64,000 bases of DNA from Sphingobium sp. CCH11-B1 (lineage in GTDB: Bacteria; Pseudomonadota; Alphaproteobacteria; Sphingomonadales; Sphingomonadaceae). The stretch covers positions 20,781-84,780 of the forward strand of contig NZ_LSJY01000135.1 of the NCBI RefSeq assembly GCF_001556865.1, in the 5' to 3' direction. Below, in pieces: positions 1-9,310 of this stretch; position 1 is the stretch's first letter; each line of letters starts with the position of its first letter. Both the position numbers and the translations under genes were made by a program. Under the pieces are notes generated by a model, which was given only the letters and a program-made list of their open reading frames with translations, searched no databases and was not told where the DNA came from.

Positions 1-184
1 TGCGGCGGATCAACAAGATGCCGGCCGCGACCATCGCCAGGCCAGTCAGCACATAATAAAGGGAACCACCAAGAATCGCGAGCCAGCAGCCGCCGATCGT
101 CAGCACCGCGCCGATGAGCGCTACGACTGCTCCCAGAATGACGGGAGCAATTGGACGGAGGGCGCGCGCGGGCTGGGTCTCCAT
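1..184 (-). CDS. Partial N-terminus of a PQQ-dependent membrane-bound dehydrogenase
   Basis: The gene runs off the left edge; only the first 61 codons are in the window. They encode a short basic leader followed by hydrophobic segments with the run GGCWLAILGGSLYY at about residues 31-44 and ending in LLIRR. This is the usual opening of the membrane anchor of glucose/quinate-type PQQ dehydrogenases, which oxidise sugars or polyols in the periplasm and pass electrons to ubiquinone. The substrate cannot be told because the catalytic propeller lies outside the window. The start at 184 has an AAGAG-like ribosome site about 8 nt upstream. Any small polytopic membrane protein is an alternative. Confidence 0.7.
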   Translation of the reverse strand, partial: METQPARALRPIAPVILGAVVALIGAVLTIGGCWLAILGGSLYYVLTGLAMVAAGILLIRR

Positions 185-199
185 GGGGGACACTCTTCA

Positions 200-216
200 A
201 ACATGGAAAACATGTT
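200..216. promoter_or_regulatory. Inverted repeat upstream of the PQQ-type dehydrogenase
   Basis: AACATG and CATGTT are separated by GAAAA, ending 16 bp before the start codon at 184. It could be an operator or a 5' UTR hairpin. The 185-320 gap holds nothing else I recognise. Confidence 0.25.
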
Positions 217-320
217 AACGGTATGTTGCTGATTGCGTTCCCTGCTTTGCGGAATGTCGGCAGATTCCGGGCGTACCGCATTGGTCGGCTGCGGCCGGGT
301 CGATGCGGTCTCTGGTAGGT

Positions 321-1658
321 TCACCGCGAACCTTGCTCCGCACCCGATCGGCCGACATCATCTCCGTCCGCTGTATCGAACCGCTTCGACAATGCGTGGT
401 ACAGCCGGTCCTTGCAGACGAGCTGAGCCACGAAATCGGCGATCAGTGCCGAGCTGAGCAACGGCAGCAACAGCCCGCGACTGGCCGTCGTTTCGGAAAT
501 AATGATCACGGCGGTGAGCGGCGCGCGGACGACGCCGGTGAAATAGGCGATCATGCCGAGGAGAACGATCGCGCCGGGCGGATAGGTTGGGAAGATGCTT
601 CGCAGCAAGTCGCCGACCCCGGCGCCGACTGAAAGCGACGGCGCGAAGATTCCGCCGGGAAGTCCCGAAACCGCAGTGGCGAGCGTCGCCATGAATTTTG
701 CGCCGCCAAACCATAGCGGCACGTCGGACCCGGCGATCACGGCGTTGGCCGTCTGATAGCCGGTGCCCCACGTCAATCCGGTCGCGACGCCCAGAACCGC
801 CACCACCAGTCCGCAGCAACCTGCCAGCAGGATCGGTCGCGCGCGCAGCCACGCCATCGGATGCCAGTCCGTGCGGCCCGCCGCCAGCATCGCGCGGGAG
901 AACAAGCCGCCGGCGAGGCCGCCCAGGATACCTGCGACCGGCGTTGCGATCATCGCCTCCCGAACGCCCAGGGTCTGGCGCATCACGCCGAAATAAACAT
1001 AGTCCCCGGCAAGTCCCAGACTGACCATGCCGGCGATCAGCACCGCCGCCATGACAAGGAGTGTCATGCGCTGCTCATAGGCGGCGGCCAGTTCCTCTAT
1101 CGCGAAAGCGACCCCGGCGAGCGGCGTGTTGAATGCAGCCGCAACACCCGCGGCGCCACCGGCGATATAGACCGATGCGCGCAAGGGGATCGCCATCAGC
1201 CGGTGGGCATAGCCCATGATGGCGGCTGCCACTTGCACGGTCGGCCCCTCGCGTCCCACCGATGCTCCCAGGAACAGCGCGCCGATGGTGAGGAAGAGTT
1301 TGACCGTCACGGTGCGCGCGGAGACCAATAGACGCAGCCCCTGTTCGGGGTCGCGCGATGCCGCCATGACCTGCGGGATGCCGGACCCCGATGCCGCCGG
1401 GGCATAACGACGGGTCAGCCAGACCAGTGCCGCGAAGCCGAGAGGGGTCGCGATCAGCGGTGCCCACCACCACCGCCGCGCATAATATAGGAACAATTCG
1501 CCTGCCTCATCAGCCAGACGCGCGAACAGCAATGCGACAAGACCCACTGTAATCGCGCCGCCCAGGATCGCGATCCGCCGTCGCCAGACGAGCGCTTCGG
1601 GTCCGTGCCGGCGCATCAGTGCGCGGAAGCGGCGGAACGTCAGGCGATGGATGTGCAT
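321..1658 (-). CDS. ClC-family chloride channel/transporter
   Basis: This is a 445-residue polytopic protein with the ClC selectivity-filter motifs in order: GSGIPQ at 91-96, GREGPT at 135-140 with the gating glutamate at 137, and a later GGIFAP. An IEE pair at 187-189 corresponds to the internal proton glutamate of the E. coli exchanger, so H+/Cl- antiport is more likely than passive channel activity (inference). No CBS domain follows. It is the last gene of a minus-strand operon, its ATG 3 bp after the stop of the upstream fragment. With NhaA and the DUF389 protein it suggests a role in pH or salt homeostasis. Confidence 0.92.
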   Translation of the reverse strand: MHIHRLTFRRFRALMRRHGPEALVWRRRIAILGGAITVGLVALLFARLADEAGELFLYYARRWWWAPLIATPLGFAALVWLTRRYAPAASGSGIPQVMAASRDPEQGLRLLVSARTVTVKLFLTIGALFLGASVGREGPTVQVAAAIMGYAHRLMAIPLRASVYIAGGAAGVAAAFNTPLAGVAFAIEELAAAYEQRMTLLVMAAVLIAGMVSLGLAGDYVYFGVMRQTLGVREAMIATPVAGILGGLAGGLFSRAMLAAGRTDWHPMAWLRARPILLAGCCGLVVAVLGVATGLTWGTGYQTANAVIAGSDVPLWFGGAKFMATLATAVSGLPGGIFAPSLSVGAGVGDLLRSIFPTYPPGAIVLLGMIAYFTGVVRAPLTAVIIISETTASRGLLLPLLSSALIADFVAQLVCKDRLYHALSKRFDTADGDDVGRSGAEQGSR

Positions 1659-1661
1659 GGC

Positions 1662-1892
1662 TCAGCCCTCCGCCGGCGCGCCAACGAGGATCGCCGCCAC
1701 CGCCAGCACGGCGGGGTCAGCGAAGCCGAGAAAAGCCTTGGCCGGGGTGACGAGGCCGACCGCCATACAGCTGAACAGGGCGATCAGCGTGACAAGATCG
1801 TGCCGCACCTTTCCGCTGATGAACAGCAGCAGCAGCGCGCCGCCCAGGATGATGGCGCTCCAGCCGGCATCGCTTATCACGCGCCCGATCAT
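1662..1892 (-). CDS. Truncated SLC13-type permease fragment, 76 aa
   Basis: The protein has two hydrophobic segments and resembles the first about 70 residues of SLC13/TrkA-C-type permeases: a helix ending LLFISGKVRHDLV, then VGLVTPAKAFLGFADPAV. Full-length relatives continue for several hundred residues, but here the frame ends after VGAPAEG and ClC begins 3 bp later. The start at 1892 overlaps the DUF389 stop as ATGA, so translation is probably coupled. It may be the remnant of a deletion that joined SLC13 to clc, or a retained small membrane protein. I see no sign of the missing part nearby. Confidence 0.55.
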   Translation of the reverse strand: MIGRVISDAGWSAIILGGALLLLFISGKVRHDLVTLIALFSCMAVGLVTPAKAFLGFADPAVLAVAAILVGAPAEG

Positions 1893-3448
1893 GGTGAGCC
1901 GATCGTCGCTGCGGTGAGCCGGAAACGCTGACCTCCTCCGTTTGCCGGCGACGTGGCCACGCCTTGCTCGCGCAGCAGGGTCGCGATCGCAAGGGCGCGG
2001 CGCTGTGCCAGGGTTGGCCGCTCGGGAGGCGTCTCGGGCAGTCCAGGCACGTTCATCGCGCGGACGTTCCACCGCCTTGCGGCCCAGGCGGAGGTCAGCA
2101 CCGCTTCACGCCCCTGGTTGTCGAGAGTATCGCTGTTGTCCGCGAAGGCGATGTCGGGAAGCGGCCCCTGCGGTGGGACGATGGCAATGCTCCAATCCTG
2201 TATTTCCCTGCGCGCGCGGTCTTCAAGGACGCGATATGTGGAGAGCGAAGCACCTGGCAGCGGCGCGGCGGTAACGCTGGCGCGGCGATGGTCGCGATCG
2301 ACCGTCACAGCTTCGGGATCCACGCCGGCGGCAAGCCCCAGCATCTGCGACAGTCCGGCAATCCGGGCGGTCTCTGCAGCGGCGGCGTCGCCAGCCTGCC
2401 GCAATTCCTCGCGCTGCGCGTCGAGCGGCCCGGCACCCGGTTCGAGCAGTACCTGATCGAGTTGCAGGCGGACTGTCCGGCCAAGTCGCTGCTGCAGTTC
2501 CGCCTGCAATGCGGCCGTGCGCTGCATTTTCGTACGCGGCGTGATCACCACCGAGCGCACCGCGATCGGCTTTGCGTCGAAGTTGACGTCGAGCTGCGTG
2601 ACGCGCGCATCCGAACCGAACCGGTCATTGAGGAACGAGCGCACCTGCGTGACGGTCACGGCTTCGGTCGCAATCTGTTTGAGCGACAGGCCGAGTGGGA
2701 TCGCCATGGCGACGAAGACGAGGATCAGGATTATGGTCTGCGTCCAGCTCTGCTGGCTGGAGAGGGAGTGCCCGAAGCCATAGAAACGCGCCATCACCGT
2801 GGCCGACAGTGCAATGGTGACGAAGTTGGTGACAAAGAGCGCCAGCGCGCCGCCGAGTACCGGCAGATTGCCGGTCGCGATGCCATAGCCGACGACAGCG
2901 AGCGGCGGCATCAGCGCGGTAGCGATCGCCACGCCCACTACCGTGTCGCCACGCCCGCGAATGATCGCGAACGTGCCCGCCAGGGCGGCAAACAGGGCGA
3001 CCGCCAGATCGAAGAGATTGGGCCGCGTCCGCGCGATGATCTCCGCTGTCGGCGCTTGCAGCGGGGAGAGCAGCACGATGGTGGCCGTGAACGCGACCGC
3101 GCAGGCCGACCCTGCCGCAAGCGCGATCAGCGCGCGTCGCATTTCGGCGAAGTCGAACAGGGCAAGGCTGAAGCCCAGGCCCAGGATCGGGCTCATCAGG
3201 GGCGAAATGAGCATCGCGCCGATCACCACGGCCGGAGACGAGAGCAGCAGGCCGAGCACCGCGATGCCCGCCGACATCATCGTCATGAAGAGGTAACGGG
3301 GCGACCACCCGCTTTCGGAGACGATCCGCTCGATGATCGCCTGGTGATCGACATTCCCGACCACGGCGCGACGCCACCAGCGATAGAGCGCGACATGTTC
3401 GAGCTGTGCCTCGGCTCTTTGCGAGAATGTCTCTCCCGGTTGCGTCAT
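1889..3448 (-). CDS. DUF389 membrane protein with C-terminal OmpA-like region
   Basis: This 519-residue protein opens with a soluble stretch and then the DUF389 membrane domain, where alternating hydrophobic segments include the family hallmark GAMLISPLMSPILG near residues 75-90. The function of DUF389 is not established. The last ~100 residues are soluble; a stretch reading AQRRALAIATLLREQGV resembles the end of an OmpA-type peptidoglycan-binding fold (weak similarity by eye). The gene is 27 bp downstream of nhaA and overlaps the next ORF by 4 bp, so it belongs to the ion-transport operon. A GAGGG is present about 17 nt before the ATG. Confidence 0.8.
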   Translation of the reverse strand: MTQPGETFSQRAEAQLEHVALYRWWRRAVVGNVDHQAIIERIVSESGWSPRYLFMTMMSAGIAVLGLLLSSPAVVIGAMLISPLMSPILGLGFSLALFDFAEMRRALIALAAGSACAVAFTATIVLLSPLQAPTAEIIARTRPNLFDLAVALFAALAGTFAIIRGRGDTVVGVAIATALMPPLAVVGYGIATGNLPVLGGALALFVTNFVTIALSATVMARFYGFGHSLSSQQSWTQTIILILVFVAMAIPLGLSLKQIATEAVTVTQVRSFLNDRFGSDARVTQLDVNFDAKPIAVRSVVITPRTKMQRTAALQAELQQRLGRTVRLQLDQVLLEPGAGPLDAQREELRQAGDAAAAETARIAGLSQMLGLAAGVDPEAVTVDRDHRRASVTAAPLPGASLSTYRVLEDRARREIQDWSIAIVPPQGPLPDIAFADNSDTLDNQGREAVLTSAWAARRWNVRAMNVPGLPETPPERPTLAQRRALAIATLLREQGVATSPANGGGQRFRLTAATIGSP

Positions 3449-3475
3449 CTTGTCGAATGATCCCTCTACGCGGCT

Positions 3476-4678
3476 CTAAGTGCCTTGCACCGCTTTCAGT
3501 TTCTCGCCCGCACCCTCGTTTCTCGCGAACCGCAGCACCAGATAGCCCAGGAACCCGGACAATAGCGACCCGGCAAGAATTCCGATCTTGGCCTCCGTCT
3601 GCAGCAGCGCATCGCTCGGGAAGGCGAGCAGAGTGATGAACAGGCTCATCGTGAAACCGATGCCGCAGAGCAGCGCGGTTCCGGCCAGTTGAGCCCGTCC
3701 GGCATGGGCAGGCATATCGGCGATGCCAAGACGGACGGCGATCATCGCTGTCCCGAATACGCCGACCATCTTTCCAAGCAGCAGGCCAAGAGCGACGCCG
3801 ATCGTGACCGGCGCAGTGAAAGCCTCGGACGGCAGCCCCAATACATGCACGCCGGCATTTGCGAGACCGAATATTGGGACGATCATGAAGCCGACAGGTT
3901 TATGCAGCCCGTGTTCCAGGCGATGAAGCGGGCTATTTTCCTCTTCGTCAGGTTCGCCCGGCATGTTTCGCAGTGGAATGGCAAATGCAAGGACGACACC
4001 TGCAAGCGTCGCGTGAATTCCCGAACGCAGCACGAAGACCCAGAGCAGGATGCCGATGAGCAGATAGGGCAGGAGCCGCCGAACCCCGACGCGGTTCAGG
4101 CAGAACAGCAGCAGCGTGACCGCGGCGGCTCCCGCAAGATCGAGCAGCGACAGCTTGGCGGTGTAGAAAAGCGCGATGATGATCACCGCGCCGAGATCGT
4201 CGATGATCGCCAGCGCGGTCAGGAAGACGCGTAGCGAGATTGGTACGCGCTTGCCGAGCAGGGCGATGACGCCGAGCGCGAAGGCGATATCGGTGGCCGC
4301 CGGGATCGCCCAGCCATGCGCTGCGCCCGCGAGGTTGAAGGCGAGGTAGATGAGCGCTGGGACCACCATGCCGCCAGCCGCAGCGATGCCGGGAAGAATG
4401 CGCCGGGACCAGGTTGAAAGCTGCCCGTCCATGACCTCGCGCTTGATCTCCAGTCCTACGTGCAGGAAGAAGACCGCCATCAGCCCGTCGTTCACCCAGT
4501 GATGAAGCGACAGCGGCCCGATCTGCCCGTGGAGCAGATGTTCATAGCCTTCCGCCCAGGGCGAGTTTGCGAGGATCATGGCGACCACGGCCGCACCCAT
4601 AAGCACGAGGCCGGCGGACGCTTGTCCTTTGAGAAACTGGCGAAGCGCGCTGAGCGGCCTGGCGCGGGATAGGGCCAT
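3476..4678 (-). CDS. nhaA: Na+/H+ antiporter NhaA
   Basis: This is a 400-residue, roughly 12-segment inner-membrane antiporter that exports Na+ in exchange for H+. The adjacent aspartates of the ion site are visible in ALAIIDDLGAV, and the N-terminal NSPWAEGYEHLL followed by LHHWVNDGLMAVFFLHVGLE is characteristic of NhaA. I chose the ATG at 4678 (MALSRARPL) rather than an in-frame start 108 bp upstream because GGAG lies about 10 nt before it and the extra residues do not look like NhaA. It is the first gene of the operon nhaA-DUF389-SLC13 fragment-clc. The 293-bp upstream gap carries possible regulatory repeats. Confidence 0.95.
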   Translation of the reverse strand: MALSRARPLSALRQFLKGQASAGLVLMGAAVVAMILANSPWAEGYEHLLHGQIGPLSLHHWVNDGLMAVFFLHVGLEIKREVMDGQLSTWSRRILPGIAAAGGMVVPALIYLAFNLAGAAHGWAIPAATDIAFALGVIALLGKRVPISLRVFLTALAIIDDLGAVIIIALFYTAKLSLLDLAGAAAVTLLLFCLNRVGVRRLLPYLLIGILLWVFVLRSGIHATLAGVVLAFAIPLRNMPGEPDEEENSPLHRLEHGLHKPVGFMIVPIFGLANAGVHVLGLPSEAFTAPVTIGVALGLLLGKMVGVFGTAMIAVRLGIADMPAHAGRAQLAGTALLCGIGFTMSLFITLLAFPSDALLQTEAKIGILAGSLLSGFLGYLVLRFARNEGAGEKLKAVQGT

Positions 4679-4706
4679 CTCTATAGACTCCGGGCGTGAT
4701 TTTGGT

Positions 4707-4728
4707 CCGCTGGCGGCCCGACCAGCGG
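4707..4728 (-). promoter_or_regulatory. Hairpin in the nhaA leader
   Basis: CCGCTGG and CCAGCGG are separated by 8 bases, starting 28 bp upstream of the nhaA start codon. The palindrome could fold in the mRNA leader. There is no T-run, so it is not a terminator. Confidence 0.3.
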
Positions 4729-4854
4729 CAAGAAACCTGCCCGTCCAGACCGACGAACACCCACCTGACGTGTTGCAAAGTCTCAATGGCGTTGCAAGCC
4801 ATCAAACCGACGCAGCTGATTTAGCGCGGAGCAGCCTTGGCTGAAGATCGGCTG

Positions 4855-4894
4855 CCATTTTTATAAAGAGGCGGCAGTTGGCGCCCATTTTTAT
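4855..4894. repeat. Direct repeats CCATTTTTAT spaced 30 bp, upstream of nhaA
   Basis: The 10-mer CCATTTTTAT occurs at 4855-4864 and again at 4885-4894, exactly 30 bp (about three helical turns) apart, roughly 180-215 bp before the nhaA start. The rest of the 4679-4971 gap holds no gene. The phasing suggests tandem binding sites for a regulator; this is inference. Confidence 0.3.
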
Positions 4895-4971
4895 GCGCGA
4901 TCGTCGCAACGACAAGGGGGCGGTTCCTTCAGTCCTCGCCTCGCACCCCGTAACGCCGGGCGCTGTTTGGA

Positions 4972-5973
4972 TCATTGGCTGAACTGATCGAAATCCTCGG
5001 TGTCGATCGTGCCGCGTATTCCCTGTGGATAGCGGTGGCCCGCAACGCTGTCCTGATTGATGAGCGCGCTCACGCGTTCCAGAATGTCCGACGACACGAT
5101 CAGGTCACTTGCCGCGTGGTTCTGATCGAAATGGGGACGTGACCGCGTGCCGGGGATGGCATGGACGTGCCTGGCGCGCGACAGGACCCAGGCCAGTGAC
5201 AATTGCGCGGGCGTCACCGCCGCTTCTGTGGTCAGGTCATTGAACCGATCGATAAGCCTGCGGTTATGAATCCAGTTTTCGGCGGAAAAGCGGGGGAGAG
5301 TCCGGCGCAAGTCCTTCTCCGCCAGCGTTTCTACATCCCGTAATTCGCCGCCTAGCGCGCCACGTGCCAGCGGCGAAAACGCGACGAGAGCGATTCCCAG
5401 GGCATGCGTCGTTGCAAGCACCCCAAGTTCGACATTCCTTGTCCAGGGCGAATATTCGGTCTGGACGGCCGCCATGGGATGGATTGCATGGGCCTCCCGC
5501 ACATGCGCGGCGGACCATTCGGAGACCCCATAGGCGCGAATTTTCCCTGCCTCTATCGCGCGGACCATGGCGCCCACGGACTCAGCAATCGGCACCTTCG
5601 GATCGAAACGGTGCATGTAGAACAGGTCGACATGGTCCGTGCCGAGTCGCTTCAGGCTGGCGTCGAGGGACGCCGTAATCGATGCCGGGCTGCAATCCAC
5701 GCCGCGGCGCGGACCATCCACCATGATGCCGGTCTTGGTCGCCAGCAGAAATTCATGGCGCCGATCCATGATCGCTTCGCTGAGGATTTCCTCGCTGACG
5801 CCCCCGCCATAGATGTTTGCCGTGTCGAAATGATCACATCCCGCATCGAGCGCATGACGGAAAAGCGCGACCGCGTCCTCGCGCGCGGGTGGGTTGCCAT
5901 AGGCCCAAGCCACATTCATGCAGCCAAGGCCGATCGATCGAACCTGCCGCCCGGCGAGGACGCGGGTCGCCAT
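4972..5973 (-). CDS. Aldo/keto reductase, last gene of the lig operon
   Basis: This 333-residue TIM-barrel NAD(P)H oxidoreductase shows the family signatures GCDHFDTANIYGGG with the active-site Asp, KTG, DLFYMHRFD (tetrad His) and a C-terminal PGTRSRPHFDQN cofactor loop. The ATG at 5973 shares one base with the ligC stop (TGATG), indicating coupled translation with ligC. Family members reduce aldehydes or ketones or oxidise alcohols, so it may act on an aromatic aldehyde or a semialdehyde of the protocatechuate route. It is not one of the standard pathway enzymes and its substrate is unknown. Confidence 0.88.
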   Translation of the reverse strand: MATRVLAGRQVRSIGLGCMNVAWAYGNPPAREDAVALFRHALDAGCDHFDTANIYGGGVSEEILSEAIMDRRHEFLLATKTGIMVDGPRRGVDCSPASITASLDASLKRLGTDHVDLFYMHRFDPKVPIAESVGAMVRAIEAGKIRAYGVSEWSAAHVREAHAIHPMAAVQTEYSPWTRNVELGVLATTHALGIALVAFSPLARGALGGELRDVETLAEKDLRRTLPRFSAENWIHNRRLIDRFNDLTTEAAVTPAQLSLAWVLSRARHVHAIPGTRSRPHFDQNHAASDLIVSSDILERVSALINQDSVAGHRYPQGIRGTIDTEDFDQFSQ

Positions 5974-6929
5974 CACGACCAGCCGTCCTGGGCTTCGAGA
6001 CTGGCGGCGAGTTCGCCGATCACCCGGTAGCAGTCGAGTACCTGGCCGATGGATGAATTGGGTTCGCGGCCTTCCCGGATGGCGGCGATGAATTCGCGGT
6101 CCTGCAATTCGATGCCATTGTTCGAAACCGTCACGCCGGTCAGGTCGATGGGCTCTTCCTTCCCGTTCACAAGGTCGTCGTAGCGAGCGATATAGGTGCC
6201 ATTGTCACCGATATAGCGGAAAAAGGTGCCCAGAGGCCCGTCATTGTTGAAGGACAGGGACAGCGTACAGATCGCGCCCGTTTCGGCCTTGAGCTGGATC
6301 GACATGTCCATCGCGATGCCCAGGTCCGGGTGCTTGGGGCCTTGCAGCACATTGGCGGCCACGATCTTGCCCGACTGATAGGCGAACAGGTCGATGGTAT
6401 GCGCGGCATGGTGCCACAGCAGATGGTCGGTCCATGAACGGGGCTGCCCCTTGGCGTTGATGTTCTTGCGCCGGAAGAAATAGGTCTGCACATCCAGCTG
6501 CTGCAAGGTCAGGTCGCCTGCGGCGATCTTGTTATGCACATATTGGTGCGACGGGTTGAAACGGCGGGTATGCCCGACCATGCAGACCAGTCCCGTTTCC
6601 CTTTGCTTGGCGACGACCGCTTCGGCATCGGCCCAGCTGTCCGCCAGCGGGATTTCCACCTGGACATGCTTGCCCGCGTCCATGCAGGCGATCGCCTGGG
6701 CCGCGTGCATCTGGGTCGGCGTGCACAGGATCACCGCGTCCACGTCGGGCAGGGCGAGCGCTTCGGACAAATCGGTGCCTGAATGCGGCGCGCCATATTT
6801 GGCGGCGACTGCGGCAGCCTGTTCAGCCGATCGGCTGATAACCGATGCGATGTCGACGCCGTCGATATTCTTGAGGCCATCCAGATGCTTCTCGCCGAAG
6901 GCACCTGCGCCGACAAGGGCAATGCGCAT
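5973..6929 (-). CDS. ligC: 4-carboxy-2-hydroxymuconate-6-semialdehyde dehydrogenase
   Basis: LigC oxidises the hemiacetal of the protocatechuate ring-cleavage product to 2-pyrone-4,6-dicarboxylate with NAD(P)+. The 318-residue protein begins with the Rossmann motif GAGAFGEKH and continues as a Gfo/Idh/MocA oxidoreductase, with VGHTRRFNPSHQYVHNKI and RSWTDHLLWHHAAHTIDLF stretches typical of LigC. The start at 6929 has a strong AAGGAGA ribosome site; the open frame extends further upstream but overlaps ligB. It follows ligB by 29 bp in the operon DUF1932-ligJ-ligA-ligB-ligC-AKR. Confidence 0.96.
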   Translation of the reverse strand: MRIALVGAGAFGEKHLDGLKNIDGVDIASVISRSAEQAAAVAAKYGAPHSGTDLSEALALPDVDAVILCTPTQMHAAQAIACMDAGKHVQVEIPLADSWADAEAVVAKQRETGLVCMVGHTRRFNPSHQYVHNKIAAGDLTLQQLDVQTYFFRRKNINAKGQPRSWTDHLLWHHAAHTIDLFAYQSGKIVAANVLQGPKHPDLGIAMDMSIQLKAETGAICTLSLSFNNDGPLGTFFRYIGDNGTYIARYDDLVNGKEEPIDLTGVTVSNNGIELQDREFIAAIREGREPNSSIGQVLDCYRVIGELAASLEAQDGWS

Positions 6930-6958
6930 GTTGTTCTCCTTGGAATGGGTGACGGTTT

Positions 6959-8281
<1,323 letters not shown>

Positions 8282-8285
<4 letters not shown>

Positions 8286-9307
8286 AGCCCGCGGTCCTTG
8301 AGAATGGCGTCGAGGCGTGGGAACACCTTGCGTGTATTGCCTTCGAAGATGGCGTGGCGCTCCGCATCACTGATGTCGAGCGCGTCGATATAGCGTTTGG
8401 TGTCGTCGAAATAATGCCCGGTTGTCGGGTCGATCCCACGCACCGCGCCGACCATCTCCGACCCGAATAATATATTCTTGTTGTCGATCACGTCCGCCAG
8501 CAGGTTGATGCCCGGCTGGTGATAGACACAGGTGTCGAAGAAGACATTCTTCATGATATAATCGTCGAGGCTGGGCTTTTTCAGCATATCCGCCAGTCCC
8601 CGATAGCGACCCCAGTGATAGGGCACGGCGCCCCCGCCGTGCGGGATGATTAAGCGCAGCTTGGGGAACCTTGCGAACAGATCGCCCTGCATCAGTTGCA
8701 TGAAGGCAACCGTGTCCGCCGCAATATAGAAGCCTCCGGTGGCGTGCATCGCCGGGTTGCATGAGCCCGACACGTGGATCATGGCCGGAACGTCCAGTTC
8801 CTCCATGACCTCGTAGATCGGGAACCAATATGCGTCAGTCAGCGGAGGATGTTCGAAATGGCCGCCGCCCGGGTCCGGGTTGAGGTTGCACCCGATGAAG
8901 CCCAGTTCCTCGACGCAGCGGCGCAGTTCCTTGACGGACGCCGTCAGGTCCGCCTGCGGCGATTGCGGCAACATGCACACGCCCACGAAGGTTTCGGGGA
9001 ACATCCGCACGACCCGGGCGATCAGGTTGTTGCAATGGAACGCCCAGGCTTGCGATATCGCCTGGTCGCCGACATGATGCGCCATGGCGGACGCCCGTGG
9101 CGAGAAGATGGTGAGGTCTGCGCCGCGTTCCTTGATGAGCCTCAGCTGGTTCTGCTCGATCGTCTCGCGGATGTCCTCGTCGGAAATATCCGGGTAGTCA
9201 GGGATGGGCTCCCCAGCCTTGAAGGCGGCGATCTGGGCTTCGCGCCATGCATCATGGGCCTTGGGCAGGACGGTGTAGTGACCGTGGCAATCTATGACGA
9301 GCGACAT
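8282..9307 (-). CDS. ligJ: 4-oxalomesaconate hydratase
   Basis: LigJ adds water to the (keto) oxalomesaconate intermediate to give 4-carboxy-4-hydroxy-2-oxoadipate, the substrate of LigK. The 341-residue protein is an amidohydrolase-superfamily barrel with the metal motif DCHGH at residues 6-10, then AMIHVSGSCNP, IIPHGGGAVPYHWGR and ILFGSEMVGA. Its start is 3 bp after the DUF1932 gene stop and its end overlaps ligA by 4 bp. Homologous decarboxylases of this superfamily exist, but the sequence and location fit LigJ. Confidence 0.95.
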
Positions 9308-9310
9308 GGC

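Noticed and set aside
1964-3460. A 498-codon plus-strand frame opposite the DUF389 gene
   Set aside because: Arg/His-rich composition without hydrophobic or domain pattern; the minus strand has a clear membrane protein.
4679-4971. tRNA or riboswitch in the gap upstream of nhaA
   Set aside because: No T-loop consensus or conserved riboswitch core could be found; only a hairpin and direct repeats are visible.
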